Positions 40,001 through 48,784 are shown, counted from the first letter of the stretch. The stretch: DNA of 64,000 nucleotides from Salipaludibacillus keqinensis (GCF_003226325.1 NZ_PDOD01000004.1:124001-188000), one strand, 5' to 3'. Program-made: numbers and translations. Notes: generated by a model not told the origin, from the sequence alone.

Positions 40001-43000
40001 TGTATGAAGATGGCACATATTTGACTTATGAACCGGTTGATCTTGATGATCAGGTCCGTATTCACTATGACCGTGAAGATGCGGATTATGATGACTGGGC
40101 TGTCTGGTTCTGGGAACAGGGTCTTAATCCTCCTGAAAATTGGCCAGATGAAGCGGCTAATTTTGAAGCAGAAGGCCGATATGGCGCTTATGTGGATATT
40201 GACCTTGAAGAAGATGCGGAAGAGATTGGTTTCCTCCTTCTGAATGCTGCTACTGACGAGCAGACAGGTGATATGCATTTTGATGAACTGCAACAGCATA
40301 AACAAATTTTCGTAACTGAAGGTGACGATACGGCTTATAACAATCCTTATTATGTTTCTCAGGAGGGCCTTCGCACTGCAGAAGTACTTTCTAATGAACG
40401 GATTGAACTAATATTCTCATCTACAGACGGGTTTGATGTGGATACTCTTAGAGAGGGTCTTACAATCACTGATCGTCACGGAGAGAATGTTGCATTCGAT
40501 TCCATTTCCATTGAAGATGATGGCGTAACGGTAAACGTGTACGGATCATTTGATCTTGATGCAGCGCCTTTTGAAGTACAATTCAATGAGCGAACTGCAA
40601 CAGCAATCGTAGGCTGGAGACTAAAGGATGAAATGTATGCATATGACGGAGATCTTGGTGCAGAACTCCACGAAGACGGGTCTGCCACATTGAAACTCTG
40701 GTCCCCAAGTGCGGATAACGTCAATATCATCCTTTATGACCGTGATGATCAGTACGATGTTGTAACTGATGATGTAGCAATGGATCTTGGTGACCGTGGT
40801 GTTTGGTCTGTAACATTGGACGAAAACAACGCTGGTGTTGCTGATCTTGATGGTTACTATTATCATTACGAAATCGAGCGCGATGGCGAAACCGTTCTGG
40901 CTCTCGATCCTTATGCGAAATCTATGGCAACTTGGAATTCGAATGATGGTGATAACAACTATATCGGCAAAGCAGCAATCGTGGATCCTTCTGCTATTGG
41001 ACCTGAACTTGACTTTGCTGAAATCGATGGATTTGAAAAGCGTGAGGATGCCATTATTTATGAGCTCCACGTTAGAGACTTTACATCAGATCCATCCATT
41101 GAAGACGAACTGGAAAATGAATTTGGAACGTTTGGAGCTTTTGCAGAGCGACTTGATTATCTGGAAGACATGGGTGTAACACACGTTCAGCTACTCCCAG
41201 TGATGAGTTACTTCTTTGCAAATGAATACGAAGCTAGCGAGCGTATGCTTGACTATGCTTCTACACAAACGAACTTTAACTGGGGATATGACCCACACAG
41301 CTATTTCTCACTAACGGGTATGTATTCACAAGATCCAGATGACGCTGCAAAGCGTATTGAAGAATTCAAGATGTTGATTGACGAAATTCACAGCCGAGAT
41401 ATGGGTGTTATTTTAGATGTGGTTTACAACCATACGGCACGTGTACGTATCTTTGAAGATCTTGAACCTAATTACTATCACTTCATGGATGCCGATGGAA
41501 CACCGCGTGTAAGTTTTGGTGGCGGTCGTCTCGGTACCACTCATGAGATGGCAAGACGTATTCTTGTAGATTCCATCATGCACTGGGTGGAAGAATACAA
41601 GGTTGACGGTTTCCGTTTCGATATGATGGGGGACCATGATGCAGAGAGTATTCAGATTGCATATGACAAAGCAAAAGAAGTAAATCCGAACATTGTAATG
41701 ATCGGTGAAGGCTGGAGAACGTTCGTCGGGGACGAAATGTATCCTGATGTTCAGCCGGCAGATCAGGACTGGATGGAGTATACGGAGTCTGTAGGATCGT
41801 TCTCAGATGATTTCCGTAATGAACTGAAATCCGGATTTGGAAGTGAAGGGGAACCGCGATTTATTACAGGTGGAGAACGAGATATTCAGCAAATTTTCGA
41901 CAACCTGACGGCTAACCCGCATAATTTCACTGCAACAAATCCAGGAGATGTGGTGCCGTATATAGCAGCTCACGATAACCTGACCTTGCATGACGTTATC
42001 GCCCAGTCCATTCAAAAGGACCCTAAAGATCACCAAGAAGAAATTCATCAACGCATCCGTCTCGGTAACCTTATGACGCTTACAGCTCAAGGGACTTCTT
42101 TCCTCCATGCTGGTCAGGAATTCGGTCGTACGAAGCAGTTCAAGCATGAAGATTACCGTGAACCGGTTGCGGATAATGCAATCCCGTACAAGTCCACATT
42201 CATGACGGACGAAGACGGTAACCCATTTGAATATCCTTACTTTATTCACGATTCCTATGATTCCTCTGACGCAGTTAACTTGTTCGACTGGGAAAAGGCA
42301 ACGAATGCAGAAGAGTATCCAATCAACGTTTTAACTCGAGATTTCACAAGAGGCATGATTGAGCTACGTCGATCAACAGACGCATTCAGATTAGGAACGA
42401 TGGAAGAAATTGAAGAAAATGTGTCGTTTATTGATGCTCCTGAAGTCGGTGAGAGAGATCTTCTAATCGGGTACCATGCTGTTTCGACTGATAACACGGG
42501 TGAGTATTTCGTTTTTGTTAACGCAGATGACGAAGCACGTACTATGACACTCGACTACGATTTAACTGATGGTACAGTCATTGTAGATGCAGACGAAGCT
42601 GGAGCCACTGAAGTGAGCAGCCCGGCAGGTTTTGAATTGTCATCAGACAGCATCTCGATCGAACCATTAACAGCTGTAGTTGTTAAAAAAGGTTCAGAAG
42701 AGTCACCTGAAGAACCACTTGAAATCCCTTATAAAGACGGGGACGAAGGTGAAGAAATTCGTGAGATGAAGTTGAAGCTAACAGAGCTAGGATTTGGAAA
42801 TTTCCCTGCAATTCCTTCTGACAGATTTGGTTCAGTTACAAAAGGTGTTGTAGAACATTTCCAAGAATACTACGGTCTTGAAGTCACTGGCGAAGCAGAT
42901 CAAGCAACGCTGGACTTAATGGACAGTATTCTCACCTCTGTTTACACAGATGGGAATGAAGCTTCTGAAGTCAGACAGCTAAAGTTGAACTTAACTGCCC

Positions 43001-44010
43001 TTGGCTTTGGTAACTTCCCAGCTAACCCATCACCGAGATACGGTCCGGTAACCATGAGAGTTGTGTCTGAGTTCCAAGAAGCGCACGGACTTGTGGTAAA
43101 TGGTATTGCCGACCCTGTGACGTTAGCGAAAATTGATGAATTGACGCTGTCAGTACCATTCAAAGATGGGGATGAAGGCCCTGCCATTAAGCTAATGAAG
43201 CAGGATTTAACGAAGCTTGGTTTCGGTAACTTCCCAGCAAATCCGTCTGAAAGATACGGTCCTGTAACTGAAGGTGTCGTGTCGTCATTCCAGACTTATT
43301 ACGGTCTTGACGTAACAGGGGAAGCTGATCAGGAAACGCTTGACCTTATAAGTGAGCTGCTAACGTCAGTTTATACTGATGGAAACTCAGCTCCTGAAAT
43401 CAGACAATTAAAAGTGGACTTAAGTGCACTTGGTTTCGGTAATTTCCCTGTGAATCCGTCACAGAATTACGGTCCAGTTACAATGGGTGTAGTCTCTGAC
43501 TTCCAGGAAGCAAATGACTTGGCAATCAATGGTATTGCAGACCCTGTGACCCTGGCTAAAATTGCTGAACTTTCCATGGTTATACCTTACGAGCATGGTG
43601 ATACAGGGAAAGCAATTAAAATCATGAAACAGCACTTGACTCTTCTTGGTTTCGGAAGCTTCCCCTCAGATCCTTCTGAACTGTTCGGTCCTGTGACCTC
43701 ATCAGTAGTTGTAAGTTTCCAGGATTATTATGGTTTAGATCAAACTGGTGTTGCTGACCAAGAAACGCTTGCTTATATCAATGATATTTTCACATCTGTT
43801 TTTACAGATGGAAACTCAGCTCCAGAAATAAGAGAGCTGAAGCTGAACTTAACTGAACTTGGCTATGGAAACTTCCCGTCAGATCCATCTGAGAATTACG
43901 GTCCAGTTACTTCTGGCGTGGTAAGGGATTTCCAAGAAGCAAACGATTTAGCGGTGAACGGTATTGCAGATGCTGTTACACTTCAAAAAATTGAAGAACT
44001 TACACAATAA
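37051..44010 (+). CDS. Secreted, wall-binding dual alpha-amylase/pullulanase (amylopullulanase) of 2319 residues
   Basis: Order of parts: signal peptide (cleavage after about residue 32, AVVA); two CBM41-like starch-binding modules (about 54-154, 162-268); an Ig-like domain; GH13 alpha-amylase (about 384-790; nucleophile D606 in FRVDTVKH, acid E635 in GEAW, D701 in SHDEN); two more CBM41-like modules (890-994, 1000-1102); CBM48 (about 1197-1317); type I pullulanase GH13 (about 1330-1767; NWGYDP at 1410-1415, D1524, E1553, D1642); and six PG_binding_1 repeats (about 1894-2319). It cuts alpha-1,4 and alpha-1,6 bonds of starch or pullulan outside the cell. The start is TTG 37051 with AAAGGGGAG upstream; ATG 37024 has no site. 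The chain is strongly acidic. Two cre sites suggest glucose repression. Confidence 0.93.
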   Translation: MHKRKTKRRSAIFMAGVMSLSIFSAFTPAVVAEEANHEDETVNTAEENDGVPDGHLRVHYDYGDLNLEELGVWFWGDVVDAPNDWPNGKWFEDYGTTDFGAYVDIELEENAEEMGFLINNRGGNNVTEDDFNVEILAEDMDEVWLTHDEQLYLYEPLDLPDNILRVHFEKDGDSYEPWGLWTWGHVANPTSDWPTGAHPFSNDQTGPYGAYIDLELTDDASSIGFLLVNRENGEEQTTDFSFGDFDQHNQIFLHLERDEVYTNPYYVATDVEEEPELKEGEYDFEISGTTTGTLDAENHAVLDIDVNYPDEDVSIRRMSADVTELGGPEELSISPEVMGVTLSAHYTIDPGTYEIPLQLVDEEGGVYEGTAEVEVVQHAKEDGDFYWDESVIYFMLTDRFYDGDPSNNDPYNLDYSSYDNQRGTPQGGDFVGVTENLDYLDELGVNTIWITPIVENIAYDVSYANENDGSYFGYHGYWAKDFEELNPHLGTLDEFHDLIDAAADRDMEIMVDVVLNHPGYGLKPEDGDVPEGERPDGYPTDNDRERFEGMIREQSGSTDETMELADLPDFKTEVPEVREQIVDWQTGWIQKSTTDAGNAISSFRVDTVKHVDVPTWQLFKNELTRADAGFKMIGEAWENNINGNHRYLNSGQMDSLLDFQFKSAAGNLVNGNINAAVDYLDEIQHTLDNKATVGNFLGSHDENGFLYTQGGDEGKLKVAASLQAFAKGQPVIYYGEELGQTGADNWPQYDNRYDMGWDIVENNDILAHYQSVFNLRGEHSEVMARGAFDHVAGSSEDDFVVFSRTYGDNSVFAALNVMEEARAIMLDVDSDDVVVTDHYAGEEYTAADGTVTIDVPAMADGGTAVLTVENGTILGAEETEEETDTNEIPENHLRVHYDAGDTAPSNLGVWYWDGAARASEEFSSWPGEERFSEDRMTDFGPYFDIELEEGAQRLDMLVNNVGGANLTGDVAIDILSPNMNEIWLYEDGTYLTYEPVDLDDQVRIHYDREDADYDDWAVWFWEQGLNPPENWPDEAANFEAEGRYGAYVDIDLEEDAEEIGFLLLNAATDEQTGDMHFDELQQHKQIFVTEGDDTAYNNPYYVSQEGLRTAEVLSNERIELIFSSTDGFDVDTLREGLTITDRHGENVAFDSISIEDDGVTVNVYGSFDLDAAPFEVQFNERTATAIVGWRLKDEMYAYDGDLGAELHEDGSATLKLWSPSADNVNIILYDRDDQYDVVTDDVAMDLGDRGVWSVTLDENNAGVADLDGYYYHYEIERDGETVLALDPYAKSMATWNSNDGDNNYIGKAAIVDPSAIGPELDFAEIDGFEKREDAIIYELHVRDFTSDPSIEDELENEFGTFGAFAERLDYLEDMGVTHVQLLPVMSYFFANEYEASERMLDYASTQTNFNWGYDPHSYFSLTGMYSQDPDDAAKRIEEFKMLIDEIHSRDMGVILDVVYNHTARVRIFEDLEPNYYHFMDADGTPRVSFGGGRLGTTHEMARRILVDSIMHWVEEYKVDGFRFDMMGDHDAESIQIAYDKAKEVNPNIVMIGEGWRTFVGDEMYPDVQPADQDWMEYTESVGSFSDDFRNELKSGFGSEGEPRFITGGERDIQQIFDNLTANPHNFTATNPGDVVPYIAAHDNLTLHDVIAQSIQKDPKDHQEEIHQRIRLGNLMTLTAQGTSFLHAGQEFGRTKQFKHEDYREPVADNAIPYKSTFMTDEDGNPFEYPYFIHDSYDSSDAVNLFDWEKATNAEEYPINVLTRDFTRGMIELRRSTDAFRLGTMEEIEENVSFIDAPEVGERDLLIGYHAVSTDNTGEYFVFVNADDEARTMTLDYDLTDGTVIVDADEAGATEVSSPAGFELSSDSISIEPLTAVVVKKGSEESPEEPLEIPYKDGDEGEEIREMKLKLTELGFGNFPAIPSDRFGSVTKGVVEHFQEYYGLEVTGEADQATLDLMDSILTSVYTDGNEASEVRQLKLNLTALGFGNFPANPSPRYGPVTMRVVSEFQEAHGLVVNGIADPVTLAKIDELTLSVPFKDGDEGPAIKLMKQDLTKLGFGNFPANPSERYGPVTEGVVSSFQTYYGLDVTGEADQETLDLISELLTSVYTDGNSAPEIRQLKVDLSALGFGNFPVNPSQNYGPVTMGVVSDFQEANDLAINGIADPVTLAKIAELSMVIPYEHGDTGKAIKIMKQHLTLLGFGSFPSDPSELFGPVTSSVVVSFQDYYGLDQTGVADQETLAYINDIFTSVFTDGNSAPEIRELKLNLTELGYGNFPSDPSENYGPVTSGVVRDFQEANDLAVNGIADAVTLQKIEELTQ
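42730..44007 (+). repeat. Six in-gene repeats encoding peptidoglycan-binding domains
   Basis: Units of about 213-216 nt begin near 42730, 42940, 43151, 43370, 43582 and 43798. Odd units share a YYGLDVTGEAD-type end, and even units share a YTDGNSAPEIRQL-type start and a GIADPVTLAKI-type end, so the array arose as three copies of a two-domain block. Confidence 0.85.
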
Positions 44011-44046
44011 CAATCTAAAGATAGTTTGACAGTTTGTGTGAAAACA

Positions 44047-44080
44047 AGGCCCCTTCGTATTAATGTGCGAAGGGGCTTTT
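44047..44080 (+). terminator. Terminator after the amylopullulanase gene
   Basis: GCCCCTTCG and CGAAGGGGC form a 9-bp stem with a 10-nt loop, followed by TTTT. Confidence 0.88.
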
Positions 44081-44273
44081 ACATGAGTCTTGGTACAGGC
44101 ATCTGAAAGCTAGGAATCGAATTCATTGGGCGTTGGATTTATTATTCCTTCATAAATCAGTCCTGCATTAGAGAAATACAATTCCCGCCCAAATCAACAA
44201 AACTCCAAGTACCATTTCTACTCTTACAGGAACCCCATATATATAGGGTAAACGCTAACAGGAGTAGATATGA

Positions 44274-45575
44274 TTGGACAAACAAAATAGTAAGTTGAGA
44301 TGGTTGATATTTGCTTCTGTATTGTTTACTTATTTAATCATGTCAAGCCAACGAACTGCTCCAGGCCTAATTACAGATCAATTGATGACGGATTTTGGTG
44401 TCGCAGCTTCAACGATTGGATTAGTGACAAGTATCCAATTTTTTGTCTATACTTTTTTGCAAATTCCAATGGGCATCTTGGCTGATCGGTACGGACCTAA
44501 TTTTTTCCTTATTATAGGGGCCGCACTAACAGGTATAGGGATAATCATTTACAGTCTTAGCACACATGAATTTATCCTTTTTTTTGCTAGAATCCTTACA
44601 GGCATAGGAGATGCAACGATTTGGGTCAATATGGTGTTGATTTTAAGACAATGGTTTACTGAGAAGGAATTTACTCGTTTCATTGGTTTTGCAGGAATGA
44701 CAGGAAGTCTTGGTTTTCTTCTGGCGACTGTTCCTTTCTCTGTATTGATTGTTTTACTCGGATGGAGGGGAGCATTTCTTTTTGCTGGGGTGTTTTTATG
44801 TTTGTGTAGCCTTTTCCTGTATTTAGTACTAGTAAAAAAAGCTAAACAAGAGCTATTTGTAAAAAGTAAAATGAAACGGGAAAAAACCTCGGTTTTGCTA
44901 CGAAGAATATTTTCGACTCGACAGGCATGGGCATTATTCCTTTGTCACTTTGGGATTGTCGGAGGATATATAGGATTTATCGGTTCGTGGGCAGTGCCTT
45001 ATATGATGGATGTGTATGGGATGACGCGGTTAGATGCAAGTCAACTCATTATGATTAGTCTTATAGGAGCTCTGATTGGAGCCCCTCTTATTGGTTGGGT
45101 TTCAAGTTGTCTAAAATCGCTTAAACGGCCTTATGTTGTTTTTCATATCACGGTTTTATTGTGTTGGTCTACGATTCTTTTATTTAAGGCGTACCCGCCA
45201 TTTTCCTTGCTAGTTATCTTATTCTTTATCATTGGCTTTGGATTCGGCTCCAATTCCTTAACGTTTGCAGTTGTTCGTCAATCCTTTCCCATGACAGAAT
45301 CGGGTATTGTTTCTGGGTTTGCGAACACAGGTGGATTCCTCAGTGCGGTGTTGCTGCCAAGCGCTTTCGGGTATATACTGGATCATTTCCAATCAACTTC
45401 AGGTAGTATTGGTGACGGATATTACTACGGCTTCATCACCCCTGTCATTTTTTCTATATTTGGTTTAGTGGGAGTGATATTGATTAAAGAAAAGCAGAAG
45501 GACGAAGAGCAGGATACCAAACGAAAAAAGGGAAAAAAAGTTGATAGGGATAGAGAAAATGCCTGTCACTATTAA
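44274..45575 (+). CDS. MFS transporter
   Basis: A 433-residue major-facilitator protein with 12 predicted spans. The loop 2-3 motif is seen as PMGILADRYGP near residue 65, RILTGIGDATIWV near 107 matches motif B, and GFGFGSNSLTF lies near 322. The C-terminal 25 residues are highly charged (KEKQKDEEQDTKRKKGKK). The start is TTG 44274 with ACAGGAG 9 nt upstream; the nearby ATG 44270 is out of frame and stops at once. The substrate is unknown. It lies after the amylopullulanase terminator and may be a sugar or metabolite carrier, but the family does not tell. Confidence 0.8.
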   Translation: MDKQNSKLRWLIFASVLFTYLIMSSQRTAPGLITDQLMTDFGVAASTIGLVTSIQFFVYTFLQIPMGILADRYGPNFFLIIGAALTGIGIIIYSLSTHEFILFFARILTGIGDATIWVNMVLILRQWFTEKEFTRFIGFAGMTGSLGFLLATVPFSVLIVLLGWRGAFLFAGVFLCLCSLFLYLVLVKKAKQELFVKSKMKREKTSVLLRRIFSTRQAWALFLCHFGIVGGYIGFIGSWAVPYMMDVYGMTRLDASQLIMISLIGALIGAPLIGWVSSCLKSLKRPYVVFHITVLLCWSTILLFKAYPPFSLLVILFFIIGFGFGSNSLTFAVVRQSFPMTESGIVSGFANTGGFLSAVLLPSAFGYILDHFQSTSGSIGDGYYYGFITPVIFSIFGLVGVILIKEKQKDEEQDTKRKKGKKVDRDRENACHY

Positions 45576-45602
45576 TACATTCACTATTTCAATTCAAGGA
45601 CG

Positions 45603-45641
45603 AGAGCCAGCACATTGGTTGGCTCTATACGAGTTTTTTTT
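45603..45641 (+). terminator. Weak candidate terminator after the first MFS gene
   Basis: AGAGCCA and TGGCTCT form a 7-bp stem with a 10-nt loop; an eight-T run follows only after 7 nt, so strength is doubtful. Confidence 0.45.
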
Positions 45642-45726
45642 ACCCAAGCATTTACCAATTCGTCACACGAAATAAATGTTATAATGAGTCTGGATAAGCC
45701 AAGCATTTGTTTTTTTTACGCAAAAA

Positions 45727-45742
45727 ACGAAAGCGCTTTCGT
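45727..45742 (+). promoter_or_regulatory. cre-like perfect palindrome before the aldo-keto reductase gene
   Basis: ACGAAAGCGCTTTCGT is a 16-bp perfect palindrome and fits the CcpA operator with one mismatch. It lies 40-50 nt after a TATAAT (about 45680), so it could block elongation or overlap a second promoter. Confidence 0.6.
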
Positions 45743-45788
45743 AAAAGTGAGCAATAACTATTTATTCACAAAAAGGAGGAAGAAAATA

Positions 45789-46724
45789 ATGAAACAACGA
45801 GCATATGGAAGTACGGGTAAATTTGTATCTGAAATTGGATTAGGATCGTGGCAGTTAGGTAATGAAAGAGATTGGGGTTCAATGACTGAAGATGAAGGAA
45901 TTCAGATAGTTCATAAAGCTATCGATTTAGGATGTAATTTCTTTGATACAGCGCCGAATTACGGTTTTGGAAAGAGTGAAGAAATTCTTGGCAAGGCGTT
46001 AAAAGGGAAGAGAGATAAGGTCATTATCAGTACTAAATTTGGTCATCATGACAATGGTGAAGTGGACTTCGATCCAACCGAGTTAGAAAGATCCGTTGAT
46101 CAAAGCTTAAAAAGACTCCAAACGGATTATCTTGATTCTGTTCTTTTGCATAATCCTCCATTTGAATATTTGAATGGCGATAACCAACATTTTCAGATAT
46201 TAGATAAATTGAAGAAACAGGGGAAGATCGGTGCCTATGGCGCGTCTGTAGATTCAAGCAAGGAAATGTTTGAGATAATCGAGAAAACGAACAGTCAAGT
46301 GATCGAAGTCATGTTTAATATTTTTCACCAAGATCCAGCCAGAGCGTTCAAAGCAGCTGAAGAGAATCAGGTCGCTCTAATTATCAAAGTTCCATTAGAT
46401 TCCGGCTGGCTATCAGGTAAATATGATGCTCACAGCACCTTTACAGACATCAGAAGTCGTTGGAGCCCAGAGATTATCCAAAGAAGAACGAAGATGTTAG
46501 AAGAGGTCAAAAGCATTGTCAATCCAAATCAAAGTTTAGCAAAAAACGCCTTACAATATATTCTGGCTCATCCACAAGTGTCAACAATCATTCCTGGTGC
46601 GAAAAATATTAGTCAGTTAGAAGAAAATATATCCGCAAGTCAAGGGGCCATGGATTCAAAGGTAGTAGAGCAACTAAAAGCAACGTGGGAAACTCATTTG
46701 AAAGACAACAACCTTCCTTGGTGA
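45789..46724 (+). CDS. Aldo-keto reductase
   Basis: A 311-residue NAD(P)H-dependent oxidoreductase with a TIM-barrel. The catalytic tetrad is present: D53 and Y58 in FFDTAPNYG, K83 in ISTKFG and H121 in VLLHNPP. The late NADP-binding loop is QYILAHPQVSTIIPGAKN near 257. Such enzymes act on aldehydes or ketones of sugars and similar compounds; the exact substrate is unknown. ATG 45789 has AAAGGAGG 8 nt upstream; the open frame upstream of it lacks a site and contains the cre palindrome. Probably regulated by CcpA. Confidence 0.9.
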   Translation: MKQRAYGSTGKFVSEIGLGSWQLGNERDWGSMTEDEGIQIVHKAIDLGCNFFDTAPNYGFGKSEEILGKALKGKRDKVIISTKFGHHDNGEVDFDPTELERSVDQSLKRLQTDYLDSVLLHNPPFEYLNGDNQHFQILDKLKKQGKIGAYGASVDSSKEMFEIIEKTNSQVIEVMFNIFHQDPARAFKAAEENQVALIIKVPLDSGWLSGKYDAHSTFTDIRSRWSPEIIQRRTKMLEEVKSIVNPNQSLAKNALQYILAHPQVSTIIPGAKNISQLEENISASQGAMDSKVVEQLKATWETHLKDNNLPW

Positions 46725-46725
46725 T

Positions 46726-46740
46726 AAATGATAATCATTT
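46726..46740 (+). promoter_or_regulatory. Fur-family-like 7-1-7 palindrome
   Basis: AAATGAT-A-ATCATTT is a perfect inverted repeat with a one-base centre, and it contains TGATAAT, half of the Fur consensus TGATAATNATTATCA. It lies between the aldo-keto reductase stop and the second MFS gene. Which Fur-type protein binds, if any, is open. Confidence 0.45.
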
Positions 46741-46793
46741 AAAATCCAATACGATCTCTTCCTATGTTAACCTAAAAGCGAGGGAGGGATATA

Positions 46794-48011
46794 ATGGAAA
46801 AAGAAATGAGCAGGTGGCGCAACCCAATCATCCTGCTGTCATCTTTAGGTATGGCAAACATAGGTGATTTTATTTATCTGGTTGCCATTAACCTGATCGT
46901 ATATCAAATGACTGGATCTGCGACAGCCGTAGCTATACTTTGGATTATAGGTCCATTGACCAATATTTTGACGAAGTTTTGGACGGGGAGTTACATAGAT
47001 TATCGAAGTAAAAGAAAGATCATGATACAAACATATCTTTTCCGTGGGTTCTTTATTATGTTGATTCCACTGGCACCTAACATTGGTTTTATCTACTTCT
47101 TATTAATGTTTTTAAGTATTGCGAAAGCATTTTTCGGTCCGGCGTCCATGACTTATACTACGATGACCGTTCCTATAAAGATGAGAAAACGATTCAATGC
47201 TGTACGCTCGTTTACCTCTTCGTCGGCATTTATCATAGGTCCGGCAATAGGTGGAGGGTTGATTCTTGTCACTAGTATAAATACAACTTTATGGCTAAAC
47301 GGACTGTTTTTTATCATGGCGGCACTGTTATTAATCGTGCTACCAAATAATGAAAAGATTGAGAAGGAGTCTATACCCTCTCTCACTATTGCTCAGGTCA
47401 AAAAAGACTTCACCACTGTGACAACATTTATGTCTAAAAATAAGTACATAACATTTATTTATCTAGGCTTCATTTTTATAATGGTGGCGACCTTTGCGAT
47501 GGACGCACAAGAAGTTGTTTTCACTCAGCAAGTGATTGGCTTATCCGAAGTTGAATATAGTTTATTAATTAGTATTACTGGTATTGGCTCAGTGACTGGT
47601 GGACTATTACTATCCATATTCTCATCTCATTTTTCATTGAGGTATATGATCGTCATTGGAATTATGATGTCTTCCATTGGTTATCTCATTTACGCCTTTT
47701 CATGGTCATTTGGGTCAATCGTTATTGGGTTCATGATATTAGGGTTCTTTTTAGTATTTTTAAATGCTGGAATCACGACATTCTATCAAAATAATATTCC
47801 CGTTGATTTGATGGGAAGAGTGACAAGCATTATTCAATTATTTCAAAGTGTAGCGCAAATCGTACTCATCTTGGCGGTTGGTTTTCTTGGGGATATTTTT
47901 TCATTAAGAGTTACCATTGTGGGTCTAGCCTCGGTCATGTTTGTTTCATCACTTATTTATACTATTTTAGTTTTTAAACCACCGTTTTCGAATGTTTATA
48001 ATGAAAAATGA
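46794..48011 (+). CDS. MFS efflux-type transporter
   Basis: A 405-residue major-facilitator protein with 12 spans and the exporter-like N-terminus SLGMANIGDFIYLVAINLIVYQMTGSA (key residues G, D, N), then GSYIDYRSKRKIMIQ in loop 2-3 near residue 62. Related proteins are drug or siderophore exporters (MFS_3 type). ATG 46794 has AGGGAGGG upstream. The Fur-like palindrome 54 nt before the start raises the idea of metal-controlled export, which is inference. Confidence 0.82.
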   Translation: MEKEMSRWRNPIILLSSLGMANIGDFIYLVAINLIVYQMTGSATAVAILWIIGPLTNILTKFWTGSYIDYRSKRKIMIQTYLFRGFFIMLIPLAPNIGFIYFLLMFLSIAKAFFGPASMTYTTMTVPIKMRKRFNAVRSFTSSSAFIIGPAIGGGLILVTSINTTLWLNGLFFIMAALLLIVLPNNEKIEKESIPSLTIAQVKKDFTTVTTFMSKNKYITFIYLGFIFIMVATFAMDAQEVVFTQQVIGLSEVEYSLLISITGIGSVTGGLLLSIFSSHFSLRYMIVIGIMMSSIGYLIYAFSWSFGSIVIGFMILGFFLVFLNAGITTFYQNNIPVDLMGRVTSIIQLFQSVAQIVLILAVGFLGDIFSLRVTIVGLASVMFVSSLIYTILVFKPPFSNVYNEK

Positions 48012-48058
48012 CCTATTTCTATTCTTGAAAATAATATCGTAAGAGGGGAGGTGTTTCC

Positions 48059-48679
48059 ATGCGGTACGTTATTGCGTTTGTCCTTAGTTTAATTTGTTTT
48101 CTAACACTACATTTGTTCCAAGTTGATAACATTTTTCTCATAGGAGCGGCATTGCTATTATTTGTTTCAGGTGTCATGTTTCCATTACTATATACGGTTT
48201 TTTTGGAGAAAAATATTGATAGAATTGAAAAGTTTCTATTAAAAAATAAACATGACCCAAATTTTTATATTATTTATGCCTTGGCAAATGAGATGGATGA
48301 AGAGGTAAAGGATACAACAGAAAAGCTATTAAAAAAGCGTCATTCAACATCTCGTAAAGCCATATACAAAGTCGTGGAAGCACTGTATTTTAATAAGCTC
48401 GACGTGGCAAAATCCCACTTCAGCGAAATTAAATCGCAACCTTATCGTTTGTATTATCAAGCGATGATCTTACTAGAAGAAGTCGATATTAATGGTGCTA
48501 ATGAGATCATTGAACAAGTTTCACCAAAATGGATGAAACAAGCTTTGTTAGCAGAAAGGAAAAAAAAGCTTAACAACATACCCCAGGCTAAAAACTATGC
48601 TGAAAAGGCGAAGCAACACACAAAAGGATTGCAAAGGTATTTGTTGCATAAAACGTATGAACGAGAATTTGGGATTTAG
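48059..48679 (+). CDS. Membrane protein with TPR-like helical C-terminal domain
   Basis: A 206-residue protein. Two membrane spans at the N-terminus (about 3-20 and 26-50) are followed by a cytoplasmic domain of paired helices (NFYIIYALANEMDEEVKDTTEKLL; AKNYAEKAKQH near the end) that looks like degenerate tetratricopeptide repeats. Not recognised as a named family. ATG 48059 has GGGGAGGTG upstream, and the gene follows the MFS exporter by 47 nt on the same strand, so it may be part of the same unit. Confidence 0.65.
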   Translation: MRYVIAFVLSLICFLTLHLFQVDNIFLIGAALLLFVSGVMFPLLYTVFLEKNIDRIEKFLLKNKHDPNFYIIYALANEMDEEVKDTTEKLLKKRHSTSRKAIYKVVEALYFNKLDVAKSHFSEIKSQPYRLYYQAMILLEEVDINGANEIIEQVSPKWMKQALLAERKKKLNNIPQAKNYAEKAKQHTKGLQRYLLHKTYEREFGI

Positions 48680-48747
48680 TAATGTACGATTAGCAAGGCA
48701 AGTGAGTAGGCTTTTTGGGGGAGATTTTAAATGATGTCTCTATTAAA

Positions 48748-48784
48748 GCAAAAACGGAGCATAGGTGGTATTCCTAAGCTCCGC
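48748..48784 (-). terminator. Terminator after the alcohol dehydrogenase gene
   Basis: On the minus strand CGGAGCTTAGG pairs with CCTATGCTCCG around a 7-nt loop with one mismatch, followed by TTTTTGC. Confidence 0.8.

Noticed and set aside
41803-42249. A 148-codon antisense frame in the pullulanase domain
   Set aside because: No ribosome-binding site and no protein-like pattern; the sense strand encodes conserved GH13 sequence throughout.
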